A stretch of DNA of 64,000 nucleotides from CADEEN01 sp963816315 (GCA_963816315.1 CAWFJZ010000020.1:1-64000); one strand, 5' to 3'. Counted from the stretch's first letter, positions 36,281 to 45,106 are shown. Program-made: numbers and translations. Notes: a model not told the origin generated them from the letters alone.

Positions 36281-37411
36281 ATGTCCACCATCCAACTCGC
36301 CCGCCTCGAGGCCTACGCCTTCCGCGTGCCGATCACCAACCCGATCAAGGTCGCGTTCGGCACCTTCCGCGACCGGCCGATGGTGCTGGTGCGCGCCGTC
36401 GAGCAGGACGGCAGCGAGGGCTGGGGCGAGGTCTGGTGCAACTGGCCGGCGGTGACGGCCGAGCACCGCGCGCGGCTGGCGGCCGACCTCGGCGAGCGCC
36501 TCATCGGTCGCGTGTTCCAGGGCCCGGCACAAGCCTTCGAACAGCTCACGCGCGAGATGGAAGTGCTGGCGCTGCAGACCGGCGAGCAGGGCCCGATCGC
36601 CGCGGCGATCGCCGGCATCGACATCGCGCTGTGGGATCTGGCCGCGCGCCGCGATGGCGTGCCGCTGCACCGCTACCTCGGCGGCGACGCCGGCAAGACG
36701 CACGTGCCGGTGTACGTGACCGGCATCAACCCCGACGCGCCCGAGCAGTTCGCGCGCGCGCGCCAGGCCGAGGGCCACCTCGCGTTCAAGCTGAAGATCG
36801 GCTTCGAGATGGGCAAGGATCTCGCCAACCTGCACGCCATGCGCGAGGCGCTCGGTGCCGAGGCCGTGATCACTTGCGACGCCAACCAAGCCTGGTCGCT
36901 CGCCGACGCGCAGCGTTTCGTGCGTGAAGCGCAAGGGTTGAATCTGCAATGGCTCGAAGAGCCGATCCGCGTCGATGCGCCGGCTGCCGACTGGCTCGCA
37001 CTTGCCCGCGAATCGACGATCCCGCTGGCCGGCGGCGAGAACCTGCAAGCTCGCGAATTCGACGACGCGATCGCGCTCGGCGCCTTGCAGGTGATTCAGC
37101 CCGACGTCACCAAGTGGGGCGGCATCACCGGCAACCTGCGCGTGGCGCGCGCCGCGGTGGCTGCCGGCAAGCGCTACTGCCCGCATTACTTCAGCGGCGG
37201 CCTGGCGCTGCTGTCGTCGCTGCACGTGCTCGCGGCAGCGGGCGGCACCGGCCTGCTCGAATTCGACGCCCATCCGAACCCGAACCGCGAGTCCATCGTC
37301 GGCAACCTGCTGCCGCTGCACGACGGCCGCGTGCCGATTCCCACCGCACCGGGCCTGGGTGCCGAGCCCGATCTGAAGGCGCTGCAACGCTTTCGCACCT
37401 GGCCGCAGTGA
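36281..37411 (+). CDS. Mandelate racemase/muconate lactonizing enzyme family protein, probable sugar-acid dehydratase
   Basis: 376 residues, enolase superfamily. Metal ligands Asp200 (CDANQAW), Glu226 (WLEEPI) and Glu253 (AGGENL), with base pair Lys170/Lys172 in FKLKIG and a late His in CPHYFSGG. This set fits acid-sugar dehydratases or racemases. It lies between a lactonase and an MhpD-like hydratase gene, which suggests lactone to aldonate to 2-keto-3-deoxy acid steps. Exact sugar unknown. Confidence 0.88.
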   Translation: MSTIQLARLEAYAFRVPITNPIKVAFGTFRDRPMVLVRAVEQDGSEGWGEVWCNWPAVTAEHRARLAADLGERLIGRVFQGPAQAFEQLTREMEVLALQTGEQGPIAAAIAGIDIALWDLAARRDGVPLHRYLGGDAGKTHVPVYVTGINPDAPEQFARARQAEGHLAFKLKIGFEMGKDLANLHAMREALGAEAVITCDANQAWSLADAQRFVREAQGLNLQWLEEPIRVDAPAADWLALARESTIPLAGGENLQAREFDDAIALGALQVIQPDVTKWGGITGNLRVARAAVAAGKRYCPHYFSGGLALLSSLHVLAAAGGTGLLEFDAHPNPNRESIVGNLLPLHDGRVPIPTAPGLGAEPDLKALQRFRTWPQ

Positions 37412-37426
37412 ACGACAGCCTGCACC

Positions 37427-38227
37427 ATGACCGAAGCTGCCGATCAACAAGCTGCCCAACTGCTCTGGCAGCACCGCTGCGCCGGCACCGTGCTCGACGC
37501 ACTTCCTCCTGCGCTGCGCCCGGCCACGCCCGCGCAAGGCCACGCGATCCAGGCGCTGCTGCCGCAGGTCGCCGGCCAGCGCGTCGTCGGCTGGAAGATC
37601 GCCGCCACCAGCGTCGCGGGGCAGAAGCACATCAATGTCGGCGGGCCACTGGCCGGGCGCATCCTCTCGGGCTTCGTGCTCGGCGATGGCGAGCCCGCCT
37701 CGCTCGCCGGCAACCGCATGCGCGTGGTCGAACCCGAGTTCGCGTTTTGCATCGGGCGCAATCTGGCGCCGCGCGCCACGCCGTACACGGCGGCAGAAGT
37801 GCTCGGCGCCGTGGCCTCGCTGCACCCGGCTTTCGAGATCCCCGACTCGCGCTACGCCGTGTTCACGCAGGCCGGCGAAGCGCAACTGATTGCCGACGAT
37901 GCGTGCTGCGGACCTTTTCGATTCGGCCCTGCTGCACCGCCGGGCTGGCGCGAACTCGACCTGCCCACGCACCGCGTGCGCGCCACCGTGTCGAATCAGG
38001 ACGGTGTTCGCTTCACGCGCGACGGCGAAGGCCGCGCCGCGCTCGGCGACCCGCGGATCGCGCTGACCTGGCTCGCCAACGAGCTGTCGTCGCTCGGCCT
38101 TACGCTCGAAGCGGGCCAGTTCGTCTCGACCGGCACGTGCATGGTGCCGCTGGAGATCGAGCCCGGCGATGCGGTGCACGCCGACTTCGGCGCGCTCGGT
38201 GCGCTGGCGCTGAAGCTCTCGGCGTGA
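37427..38227 (+). CDS. 2-keto-4-pentenoate hydratase family protein (MhpD-like)
   Basis: 266 residues, FAH-superfamily hydratase: VVGWKIAATSVAGQKHINVG, EPEFAFCIGRNLAPR (metal-binding Glu residues, here VVEPEFAF) and GQFVSTGTCMVPLEIEPGD. These enzymes hydrate or decarboxylate 2-oxo acids with Mg. It is 16 bp downstream of the enolase-superfamily gene. A role on a 2-keto-3-deoxy sugar acid is inferred from context. Confidence 0.85.
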   Translation: MTEAADQQAAQLLWQHRCAGTVLDALPPALRPATPAQGHAIQALLPQVAGQRVVGWKIAATSVAGQKHINVGGPLAGRILSGFVLGDGEPASLAGNRMRVVEPEFAFCIGRNLAPRATPYTAAEVLGAVASLHPAFEIPDSRYAVFTQAGEAQLIADDACCGPFRFGPAAPPGWRELDLPTHRVRATVSNQDGVRFTRDGEGRAALGDPRIALTWLANELSSLGLTLEAGQFVSTGTCMVPLEIEPGDAVHADFGALGALALKLSA

Positions 38228-38229
38228 TG

Positions 38230-38263
38230 TGAGTTTTGCTCGCAGCGGCGCGAATTCATATCG
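38230..38263 (+). promoter_or_regulatory. LysR-type operator, copy A
   Basis: tGAGttttgCTC dyad, then cag, gaa and tcatatcg at the same spacing as copy B in front of the lysR/RuBisCO-like locus (50588-50621). About 26 of 33 positions agree. It lies 61 bp upstream of the alpha/beta hydrolase ATG, comparable to copy B, which is 66 bp upstream of its gene. Evidence for co-regulation by the LysR protein encoded at 49682-50578. Confidence 0.7.
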
Positions 38264-38323
38264 CCCTGCCGGCGCAACCCGAAAGCTCGCGCCGCCGCAG
38301 AATCGATGCGACGAGAACTCACG

Positions 38324-39223
38324 ATGAACCCGACGCTCATCACCGGCTTCGAAACCCGCCGCCTGCGCTGCAACGGCGTCACGATCCACTGCGCCGTCGG
38401 CGGCGAAGGCCCTGCGCTGCTGATGCTGCACGGCTACCCGCAGACGCACGCGATGTGGCACCGCGTCGCGCCCAAGCTCGCGCGCCGCTACAGCGTGGTC
38501 TGCCCGGATCTGCGCGGCTACGGCGACTCGTCGAAACCGCGCGGCCTGCCCGACCACGGCAACTATTCCAAGCGCGTGATGGCGCAGGACATGGTCGAGG
38601 TGATGCAGCGCCTGGGCTATGCGCGCTTTCACCTCGTCGGCCACGACCGCGGTGCGCGTGTGGGCCACCGTCTGGCGCGCGACCACGGGCCGCAAGTCGT
38701 GCGCAGCTTCACCGCGATCGACATCGCGCCGACGCTGGCGATGTACGAAGCCACCGATATGGCTTTCGCGCGCGCCTACTACCACTGGTTCCTGATGCTG
38801 CAGCCGGCGCCGCTGGCCGAGAAGATGGTGGCTGCCGTGGCGCCGTACCACATCCTGGCCGGCAGCGGCCTCTCCGCCAAGGGCCTGAAGGCTTTCGCCA
38901 AGCCGGCGCTGGCCGAATACGTGCGCGCGTTCTCCGACCCGCGCACCATCCACGCCACGTGCGAGGACTACCGCGCTTCGGGCGGCATCGACCTCGAGCA
39001 CGACCGCGCCGACCGCGGCAAGAAGCTCGCGCTGCCGGTGCAGGTGCTGTGGGGCCAACGCGGCGTCGTCGGCACGCAGTTCGACCCGCTGGCCGAATGG
39101 CGCAAGGTCGCACGCGACGTCACCGGCCACGCCATCGACTGCGGCCATTTCATTCCCGAAGAAGCGCCGGCCGAAACGCTGGCCGCGATCAGCACCTTTC
39201 TCGCGCGCCACGAGGCCGCGTGA
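38324..39223 (+). CDS. Alpha/beta hydrolase (haloacetate dehalogenase/epoxide hydrolase type)
   Basis: 299 residues from MNPTLITGFETRR (an ATG 18 bp upstream is possible). MLHGYPQTHAMWHRVAP gives the oxyanion HGYPQ; the nucleophile elbow is VGHDRGARVGHRLA with Asp as nucleophile, as in fluoroacetate dehalogenases and epoxide hydrolases; the late His is in IDCGHFIPEE. Preceded by operator copy A and followed by dctP, so it belongs to the LysR-linked set. It may act on a sugar lactone or ester here, but that is inference. Confidence 0.85.
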   Translation: MNPTLITGFETRRLRCNGVTIHCAVGGEGPALLMLHGYPQTHAMWHRVAPKLARRYSVVCPDLRGYGDSSKPRGLPDHGNYSKRVMAQDMVEVMQRLGYARFHLVGHDRGARVGHRLARDHGPQVVRSFTAIDIAPTLAMYEATDMAFARAYYHWFLMLQPAPLAEKMVAAVAPYHILAGSGLSAKGLKAFAKPALAEYVRAFSDPRTIHATCEDYRASGGIDLEHDRADRGKKLALPVQVLWGQRGVVGTQFDPLAEWRKVARDVTGHAIDCGHFIPEEAPAETLAAISTFLARHEAA

Positions 39224-39255
39224 ATCCACTCACCCCCGACACAGGAGACACCACC

Positions 39256-40356
39256 ATGCAACGCCGATCCTTCGCTTCCACCGCCCTGACCGGAGCCGCC
39301 ATCGCCACCGGCATCGCCGCACCGGCCGTCGTGCGCGCCCAGCCCAAGCTGCGCTGGCGCTTGACGTCGAGCTGGCCGAAGAACCTCGACACGATCTACG
39401 TCGGCGCCGAACAAGTCGCCCGGCGCGTCAAGGAAGCCACCAACGGCGCCTGGGAGATCAGCGTGCATGCGCCGGGCGAGCTGGTGCCGGCGTTCGGCGT
39501 GCTCGATGCGGTGCAGAGCGGCACCGTCGAAGCGGCGCACACCGCGTCGGTGTTCTTCTTCGGCAAGGATCCGACCTTCGCGCTCGACGGGCAGATCCCC
39601 TTCGGCATGAACTCGCGCCAGATGACGGCGTGGATGAAGGACGGCGAAGGCCTGCCGCTGCTGCGCGAGTTCTACCGCGATTACAACGTCGTCAACTTCC
39701 CCTGCGGCAACACCGGCACGCAGATGGGCGGCTTCTTCCGCAAGGAGATCAAAAGCCTGGACGACATGAAGGGGTTGAAGTTCCGCATCGGTGGCTTCGG
39801 CGGCGTGGTGCTGCAGCGCATCGGCGTGGTGGCGCAGAACATTCCCGGCGGCGAGATCTACACCGCGCTCGAGAAAGGCACCATCGACGCGGCCGAGTTC
39901 ATCGGCCCCTACGACGACGAGAAACTCGGCCTGCACAAGATCGCCCAGTTCTATCACTACCCGAGCTACTGGGACGGCTGCGGCCAGATCTCGATGTACG
40001 TCGGCAGCAAGGCCTGGGAGGCGCTGCCCAAGGACTACCAGGCGATCTTCGACATGGCCTGCGCCGAAGCGCATGTGGACATGCAGGCCAAGTACGACGC
40101 GCGCAACCCGCAGGCCCTGAAGCGCCTGGTGGCCGGCGGCGTGCAACTGCGTCCCTTCCCGAAGGCGATGGCCGACGCCGCGCTCACAGCCGCCGAGGAG
40201 CTGTTCGCCGAGCTGTCGGGCAAGAACGCCAAGTGGAAAAAGGTCTTCACCAGCTACGACAAGTTCCGCCGCGACGCGATCCTGTGGTCGCGCTTCTCCG
40301 ACGGCGCGTTCGACAGCTACATGGCCACCACGGTCAACCGCAAGGCCCCCTCCTGA
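39256..40356 (+). CDS. TRAP transporter substrate-binding protein (DctP family), orphan
   Basis: 366 residues; AGGAG 10 nt upstream of the ATG at 39256. Tat-type leader MQRRSFASTALTGAAIATG. DctP features include LRWRLTSSWPKNLDTIYVGA and the arginine selectivity region KGLKFRIGGFGGVVLQRIG, with GGEIYTALEKGTIDAAEFIG. No DctQ or DctM membrane subunits are encoded anywhere in the window, so the channel must be supplied elsewhere. It follows the alpha/beta hydrolase gene by 32 bp. Confidence 0.92.
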   Translation: MQRRSFASTALTGAAIATGIAAPAVVRAQPKLRWRLTSSWPKNLDTIYVGAEQVARRVKEATNGAWEISVHAPGELVPAFGVLDAVQSGTVEAAHTASVFFFGKDPTFALDGQIPFGMNSRQMTAWMKDGEGLPLLREFYRDYNVVNFPCGNTGTQMGGFFRKEIKSLDDMKGLKFRIGGFGGVVLQRIGVVAQNIPGGEIYTALEKGTIDAAEFIGPYDDEKLGLHKIAQFYHYPSYWDGCGQISMYVGSKAWEALPKDYQAIFDMACAEAHVDMQAKYDARNPQALKRLVAGGVQLRPFPKAMADAALTAAEELFAELSGKNAKWKKVFTSYDKFRRDAILWSRFSDGAFDSYMATTVNRKAPS

Positions 40357-40369
40357 GGAGCAATACATC

Positions 40370-40765
40370 ATGCTGAAAACCGAAGTCGCACGCGGCCCCG
40401 GCGGCGCTGTCGTGATCATGGACTCGATCACCAAGGTCGCGCCCGAAGACAAGGGCGCGATCGTGGTCTCGGCGTCGCACGGCGGCGCCAGCTCGGGCGA
40501 GTTCGCGCTCGAAGTGCCGCTGAAGCTGGTGTTCTTCAACGACGCCGGCGTCGGCAAGGACGACGCCGGCATCGCGGCGCTGGCGATGCTGCAAGCGCGC
40601 GGCGTGGCCGGCGGCACGGTGGCGCACACGAGCGCGCGCATCGGCGATGCGCAGGACATGTGGGAGTGCGGCGTCATCTCGCACTTGAACGAGGCGGCGC
40701 GCGCGCGCGGTCTCGCGGTAGGGCTGCCGCTGCGCGAGGCGCTCTCGCGCGTGGTGCGCGGCTGA
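40370..40765 (+). CDS. Conserved-looking hypothetical protein, 131 residues
   Basis: Ribosome site GAGGAG precedes the ATG; 14 bp after dctP. No family recognised. The sequence is soluble and Gly/Ala-rich: VIMDSITKVAPEDKGAIVVS, SHGGASSGEFALE, LKLVFFNDAGVGKDDAGIAA, and a possible Cys in DMWECGVISHLNEAAR. The repeated Gly turns and the ASHGG and DMWECG motifs look like a small active site. Codon use matches the neighbours. Last gene of the operator-A unit. Confidence 0.7.
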   Translation: MLKTEVARGPGGAVVIMDSITKVAPEDKGAIVVSASHGGASSGEFALEVPLKLVFFNDAGVGKDDAGIAALAMLQARGVAGGTVAHTSARIGDAQDMWECGVISHLNEAARARGLAVGLPLREALSRVVRG

Positions 40766-41566
40766 GCGGTTCAGCACCGGTCTCGCACCCCCGCAGGGAG
40801 CGAGTGCCCTGACCCGGCAGCATCGCGAAGCGCAGTCGAGCGGACGGATGCTGGCAATGCGGAGTGCAAGTCGGCCGGCGGCATCCGGCCAGGAGGGAAA
40901 GATCAACCGGGTTCACTGCGAACGATCATAGATACCGCACACAGGACGCCGAGGTAAGCGCGCCGAAGGTTCGCGATGTGATTGCAGTGAACACTCGGGC
41001 GCAAATCGTGTGCGTCACTGGACGGCCACGAAGGAACTGTCGAACGCTACCCAGTGAAGGTCAGCAACCCGTACTCGACCGGTTATCGAAACCACCGAAC
41101 CGACCAGATGGCTTCGACCCATCGGCGGCGCATGCGGCACTGGCTCCATTGCCGCAAGGCCGTCTCTCACGCGGTCTTCTCGCTGGCGAACATGGACCCG
41201 GACGACGCAGCGCGCGGCCTGCGGCCGCATGCAGGCCGCGACTTCGAACCACAGCGGACAGCGTCGGATCGAAGCGTGCTACTGCGGTATGGCGGGTTGC
41301 ACCATCAGCGCCTTCCGGCTGACACGCGGACCGAAGGCGGTGTTGTAGGTGCAGGCAGCACCGGCAGAGGTGGCGGCTTGACTTCGCGATCCCGCTGAAT
41401 GCGCTGATCGACGTCGCAAGTGCCCCGCAACTCACCCATGCAGGTGAGTTCGGCCTCATTGAATGCGATGAGCCACGCTCGTCGCGGCGCGCGTTTCACA
41501 TGCCGCGACAGTGCCTCACGATGGGTCTTCCGGATGCGACCCGCGTGCCGCCACAGGAGACGCAAG
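40766..41566. other. Gene-poor 0.8-kb stretch
   Basis: No open frame here has a convincing start, ribosome site or family match, and base composition is less biased than in the surrounding genes. It separates the DctP unit from the amide unit and probably contains the promoter for the FmdB-FmdA genes and perhaps decayed sequence. Confidence 0.5.
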
Positions 41567-41860
41567 ATGGTGATCTACGAGTTCTGTTGTCTGCAGCACG
41601 GCGCGTTCGAGCTGTTGCTGCCGATGGGTACAGCGTCATCGCAGGCTCAATGCCCCCAGTGCGGCGCAGATGCGTCGCGTCAGATGTCGGCACCCAGCGT
41701 GGTGCGCTCGTCACGTTCGCAGTGGTTCGGCGCCATCGAGCGCGCCGAGAAGAGCCGTCACGAACCGGAGGTGGTGAGCTCGCTCCCCTCCGCCGGCGCG
41801 AGGCCACGCATCCGACAAGCTCCCATGACGCCGGCATTGCAGCGTCTGCCCCGGCCGTGA
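41567..41860 (+). CDS. FmdB-family zinc-ribbon protein, upstream copy
   Basis: 97 residues from MVIYEFCCLQHGAFELLLPM, with AGGAG upstream. FmdB proteins begin with a MPxYEYxC-type start and carry a zinc ribbon; here Cys7-Cys8 and CPQCGADASRQMSAPSV are visible. It ends 52 bp before fmdA. FmdB was originally proposed as a regulator of formamidase. A second FmdB protein lies downstream of the channel gene. Confidence 0.75.
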   Translation: MVIYEFCCLQHGAFELLLPMGTASSQAQCPQCGADASRQMSAPSVVRSSRSQWFGAIERAEKSRHEPEVVSSLPSAGARPRIRQAPMTPALQRLPRP

Positions 41861-41911
41861 CGGCGGGTCACCGTCACCTCGATCCACAACCGACCCTCGA
41901 AAGGATCCAAC

Positions 41912-43168
41912 ATGCCGAAGAACCTGTTCCCCTTGGATAACACCAAGAAGTTCACCGACCAGAAGCACGTCGGCCACAACCGCTGGCACCCGGACATCCC
42001 CGCCGCGGTGACCGTACGCCCAGGTGATGTGTTCCGCGCCGATTGCCGCGAGTGGTTCGACGGCGCGATCAAGAACGACGACTCGGCCAACGACATCCGC
42101 AACGCACCGCTGGCCGGCGTGCACGTGCTGTCGGGGCCGTTCCACGTCGAGGGCGCCGAGCCGGGCGATCTGCTGGTCGTCGACATCCTCGAGATCGATT
42201 CCTGTGATCAGGAGGACTCGGGGCCGTTCTCCGGCATGGGCTGGGGCTATACCGGCGTCTTCGCGAAGAAGAACGGCGGCGGATTCCTCACCGAGCGCTT
42301 CCCCGACGCCTACAAGGTGATCTGGGACTTCCGCGGTGACGTCGCGGTTTCGCGCCACATTCCGGAACTGTCGTATGTCGGCATCCACCACCCGGGCCTG
42401 ATGGGCACGGCGCCGTCGAAGGAGTTGCTCGCCAAGTGGACCCAACGCGAGACGGCACTGATCGAGACCGACCCGTACCGCGTGCCGCCGCTGGCGCTGC
42501 CGCCGCTGCCCGACAGCGCGATCCTCGGCTCGCTCAAGGGCGCCGACTTCGACCGCGTGTCGAAGGAGGCCGCGCGCACAGCGCCGCCGCGCGAGAACGG
42601 CGGCAACCAGGACATCAAGAACCTGACCGCCGGCAGCCGCATCTTCTATCCGGTGTTCGTGTCCGGCGCCAAGCTGTCGTTCGGCGACCTGCATTTCTCG
42701 CAGGGTGACGGCGAGATCACGTTCTGCGGCGCCATCGAGATGGGCGGCTTCATGGACCTGCATGTCGACCTCATCAAGGGCGGCATGGCCAAGTACGGCA
42801 TCAAGGAAAACGCGATGTTCATGCCCGGCCTGCGCGACCCGCAGTACTCCGAGTGGCTGGCGTTCTCGGGTGTGTCGGTGGATTCGCAGGGCAAGCAGCA
42901 CTACCTCGATTCGTGGCTGGCCTATGCGAACGCCTGCAACCACGCCATCGACTACCTGATGAAGTTCGGCTACACCGACATCCAGGCCTACATGATCCTC
43001 GGCACGGCGCCGGTCGAAGGGCGGCTGTCGGGCGTGGTCGACATCCCGAACGCCTGCTCGACGATCTACATCCCGCGGGCGATCTTCGACTTCGACGTCC
43101 GGCCGTCGGCCAAGGGCGCGCCGCACCAGGTCAAGCAAGGCTTGCAGGTGCCCAAGGCAGCCAACTGA
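41912..43168 (+). CDS. fmdA: Formamidase (FmdA/AmdA family)
   Basis: 418 residues, close to the usual length. Hallmarks include HNRWHPDIPAAVTVRPGDVF, VLSGPFHVEGAEPGDLLVVD, GMGWGYTGVF and GAIEMGGFMDLHVDLIKGGM. It hydrolyses formamide, or another short amide, to ammonia and formate. AAAGGA precedes the ATG. The neighbours are two FmdB-like proteins and an AmiS/UreI channel, so this is an amide-nitrogen acquisition unit. Confidence 0.94.
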   Translation: MPKNLFPLDNTKKFTDQKHVGHNRWHPDIPAAVTVRPGDVFRADCREWFDGAIKNDDSANDIRNAPLAGVHVLSGPFHVEGAEPGDLLVVDILEIDSCDQEDSGPFSGMGWGYTGVFAKKNGGGFLTERFPDAYKVIWDFRGDVAVSRHIPELSYVGIHHPGLMGTAPSKELLAKWTQRETALIETDPYRVPPLALPPLPDSAILGSLKGADFDRVSKEAARTAPPRENGGNQDIKNLTAGSRIFYPVFVSGAKLSFGDLHFSQGDGEITFCGAIEMGGFMDLHVDLIKGGMAKYGIKENAMFMPGLRDPQYSEWLAFSGVSVDSQGKQHYLDSWLAYANACNHAIDYLMKFGYTDIQAYMILGTAPVEGRLSGVVDIPNACSTIYIPRAIFDFDVRPSAKGAPHQVKQGLQVPKAAN

Positions 43169-43182
43169 GCCCAACCCATCGC

Positions 43183-43210
43183 AGCCGGCCCGCCACGGGG
43201 CGGGCCGGCT
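43183..43210 (+). terminator. Strong hairpin between fmdA and the channel gene
   Basis: Perfect 12-bp stem agccggcccgcc / ggcgggccggct with a 4-nt loop and no U-tract. It is likely an attenuator or RNA-stability element that sets fmdA expression above the channel gene. Confidence 0.6.
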
Positions 43211-43240
43211 GTGCCTGAACAACGACAAGAGGGATACATC

Positions 43241-43753
43241 ATGCTCGGAATGGTTTTGTTCTTCGTCGGCGCCGTGCTCTGCCTGAACGGCCTGTGGCTG
43301 CTCGGCAAGATCGGCGACAACGAGATTGCGGTCATCGATAGCTTCGTCGGTGGCATCACGCTGCTCGTCGCGCTCTACCTCGCCTTCGGGCCAGGCCACG
43401 ACCAAGCGTCGATCAAGGCCGCGGCGCTGACACTGCTGTTCACGTTCACCTACTTCTGGGTCGCGCTCAACCGCTACAACGGCGCCGATGGCCGCGGCCT
43501 CGGCTGGTTCTGCCTGTTCGTCGCCATCACCGCGGTGCCGGTGACGATCGAAACGCTGCAAGGCGCGACGACGACCTGGGGCGTCTGGTTCGGCCTGAGC
43601 TGGGGCGCGTGGGGCGTGCTGTGGTTGCTGTTCTTCCTGCTGCTGGTGATGAAAAGGCCGATCGCCAAGATGGTCGGCGCGATCACCGTGGCCGAGGGCG
43701 TGCTCACGGGATGGTTGCCGGGCTTCCTGCTGCTCAGCGGCACGATGAAGTAG
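43241..43753 (+). CDS. AmiS/UreI-family amide/urea channel
   Basis: 170 residues from MLGMVLFFVGAVLCLNGLWL; start at 43241 has AGAGGG upstream. Six hydrophobic helices with family motifs FTYFWVALNRYNGADGRGLGW and TWGVWFGLSWGAWGVLWL. These hexameric channels pass urea or short amides. Encoded 72 bp after fmdA and 4 bp before the second fmdB. Confidence 0.92.
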   Translation: MLGMVLFFVGAVLCLNGLWLLGKIGDNEIAVIDSFVGGITLLVALYLAFGPGHDQASIKAAALTLLFTFTYFWVALNRYNGADGRGLGWFCLFVAITAVPVTIETLQGATTTWGVWFGLSWGAWGVLWLLFFLLLVMKRPIAKMVGAITVAEGVLTGWLPGFLLLSGTMK

Positions 43754-43757
43754 GCCC

Positions 43758-43994
43758 ATGCCGCTGTACGACTTTCGGTGTGCACGCTGCGGCGCGTTCC
43801 GCGCGCGCGGCTCGATCCAGGCACCGGGCGCGCCGGCGGCGTGCCCGGTGTGCGGCGCGGTGTGTGCCAAGCTGCTGTCGGCGCCGTTTGTCGGTGGTGC
43901 GGCCGGTGCCAGCGGCTGGCTGGCGCGGCCGCAGGTGCAGCAGGGCCGCGCGAATTGGCGGCATGCCTGCGGCTTCGGCTGCAACTGCCGCTGA
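43758..43994 (+). CDS. fmdB: FmdB-family zinc-ribbon protein, downstream copy
   Basis: 78 residues, canonical start MPLYDFRCARCGAFRARG with zinc pairs CARC and CPVCG, then a Gly/Ala-rich middle and a terminal Cys cluster ACGFGCNC. It follows the channel gene by 4 bp. Function in amide metabolism is proposed for the family but not proven. Confidence 0.88.
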   Translation: MPLYDFRCARCGAFRARGSIQAPGAPAACPVCGAVCAKLLSAPFVGGAAGASGWLARPQVQQGRANWRHACGFGCNCR

Positions 43995-43999
43995 GGGGG

Positions 44000-45106
44000 T
44001 TACGGCATCGACGCGCAGATGCGCGCGTGCAGGTGCACGAGGTCCATCTGGCCGTGCGTATCCGTTTTCTGGAACACGAGGCGCAAGTGGCTGCGCACCG
44101 TGTTCTCGGACACGCCCAGCGTCTGCGCGATCGCGGCCAGCGGCTGGCCGGCGAAGACCAGCGCGCTGACCTTGGCCTGCGCCGCGGTCAGCTCGTATTG
44201 GCGCGCGAAAGCGCAGGTGGCCGGGTCGTGCGCCGTCGGGCCGCCGCGCACCGTGACCAGCGCCAGGCCGCGCCGCGCACCGGCGCTGCTGGCAAACACC
44301 AAACCGGCGGCGCGCACGACGACCACCATCGGCGCGCCCGCGGCCGCATGCGCCAGTGCCACCACCTGCGGCGCCGTCTGCGCCGGATCGCCTTGCGCCG
44401 CCTGCGCGATCGCTTCGCGCAGCAGGCGTTGGTCGGCCGGGCTCGCAGCCAGCACGCGCTCGCCGTCCAGGCGCAGCCCGCGGGCGCTGTCGAGCAAGCG
44501 CGCGGCGGCCGGGTTGCGATAGACCGCCTCCGATTGCGCGGTGACGAGCAACACCGGATGCTCGTCGTGGTCCGACAGCGCCAGCATCGCATGCGCCATG
44601 TCGTCGGCTTCCTGCCAGCGCCATTGCGATTCGAGCGAGAGCGTGACGTGGCCGAGCAGCGAGTGCAACTCGTTTTTGGCGCTGGCTTCGAACACGCCGC
44701 GTTCCTCGCGCCTGTAAGCGCAAAGCAGGTAGGCGCTGCTGCCACGCAGCGCGGCGACGCCGCACAGCCGGTGCAGCAAGCCGCGCGGCTGCAAGAAGCC
44801 GCGGTAGAAGTCGGTGCGCTTCAAGTCCCTCGTGCTGACGATGTCGTCGCCGCTGATGACGCGGCCGGCGACATAGTCCTGGCTCGACAGATACCAAGGG
44901 TTTCGCGCAGCGAAGGCGGCGCTGTCTCGGCTGAAGTGAAGATCGTCGGGCGACTCGTACAGCGCCATATCGGCGCCGCTGGCGAACTCGTGGCGGCCGA
45001 TCGTGACGACGCTGGCGTCGAGGTCTTCGCGCAGTTGTTCGAGCACGGCCGGCCAGTGGCCGGCGTCGGAGCCGGCGGCGTGGATGACCTGCACCAGGCG
45101 GGCCAT
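44000..45106 (-). CDS. LuxR-family transcriptional regulator
   Basis: About 368 residues from MARLVQVIHAAGSDAG (an in-frame GTG at 45130 is possible). The C-terminal helix-turn-helix is LTAAQAKVSALVFAGQPLAA with IAQTLGVSENTVRSHLRLVF. The N-terminal region resembles the sensory part of LuxR regulators with a PAS-like middle (VLLVTAQSEAVYRNPAAARL). Convergent with fmdB and divergent from the histidine kinase gene, so it probably controls one or both of these units. Confidence 0.85.
   Translation of the reverse strand: MARLVQVIHAAGSDAGHWPAVLEQLREDLDASVVTIGRHEFASGADMALYESPDDLHFSRDSAAFAARNPWYLSSQDYVAGRVISGDDIVSTRDLKRTDFYRGFLQPRGLLHRLCGVAALRGSSAYLLCAYRREERGVFEASAKNELHSLLGHVTLSLESQWRWQEADDMAHAMLALSDHDEHPVLLVTAQSEAVYRNPAAARLLDSARGLRLDGERVLAASPADQRLLREAIAQAAQGDPAQTAPQVVALAHAAAGAPMVVVVRAAGLVFASSAGARRGLALVTVRGGPTAHDPATCAFARQYELTAAQAKVSALVFAGQPLAAIAQTLGVSENTVRSHLRLVFQKTDTHGQMDLVHLHARICASMP

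Noticed and set aside
36140..39229. A 1029-codon open frame on the minus strand
   Set aside because: It lies antisense to five genes with clear family motifs; long antisense frames are normal at this GC content.
41133..41155. Sigma54-like GG...GC element (ggcactggctccattgcc) upstream of the amide genes
   Set aside because: The spacing between GG and GC is 13, not the required 10.
40864..41459. Several 110-150-codon open frames on both strands
   Set aside because: No ribosome sites or family motifs, and Arg/Pro-rich compositions typical of spurious frames.
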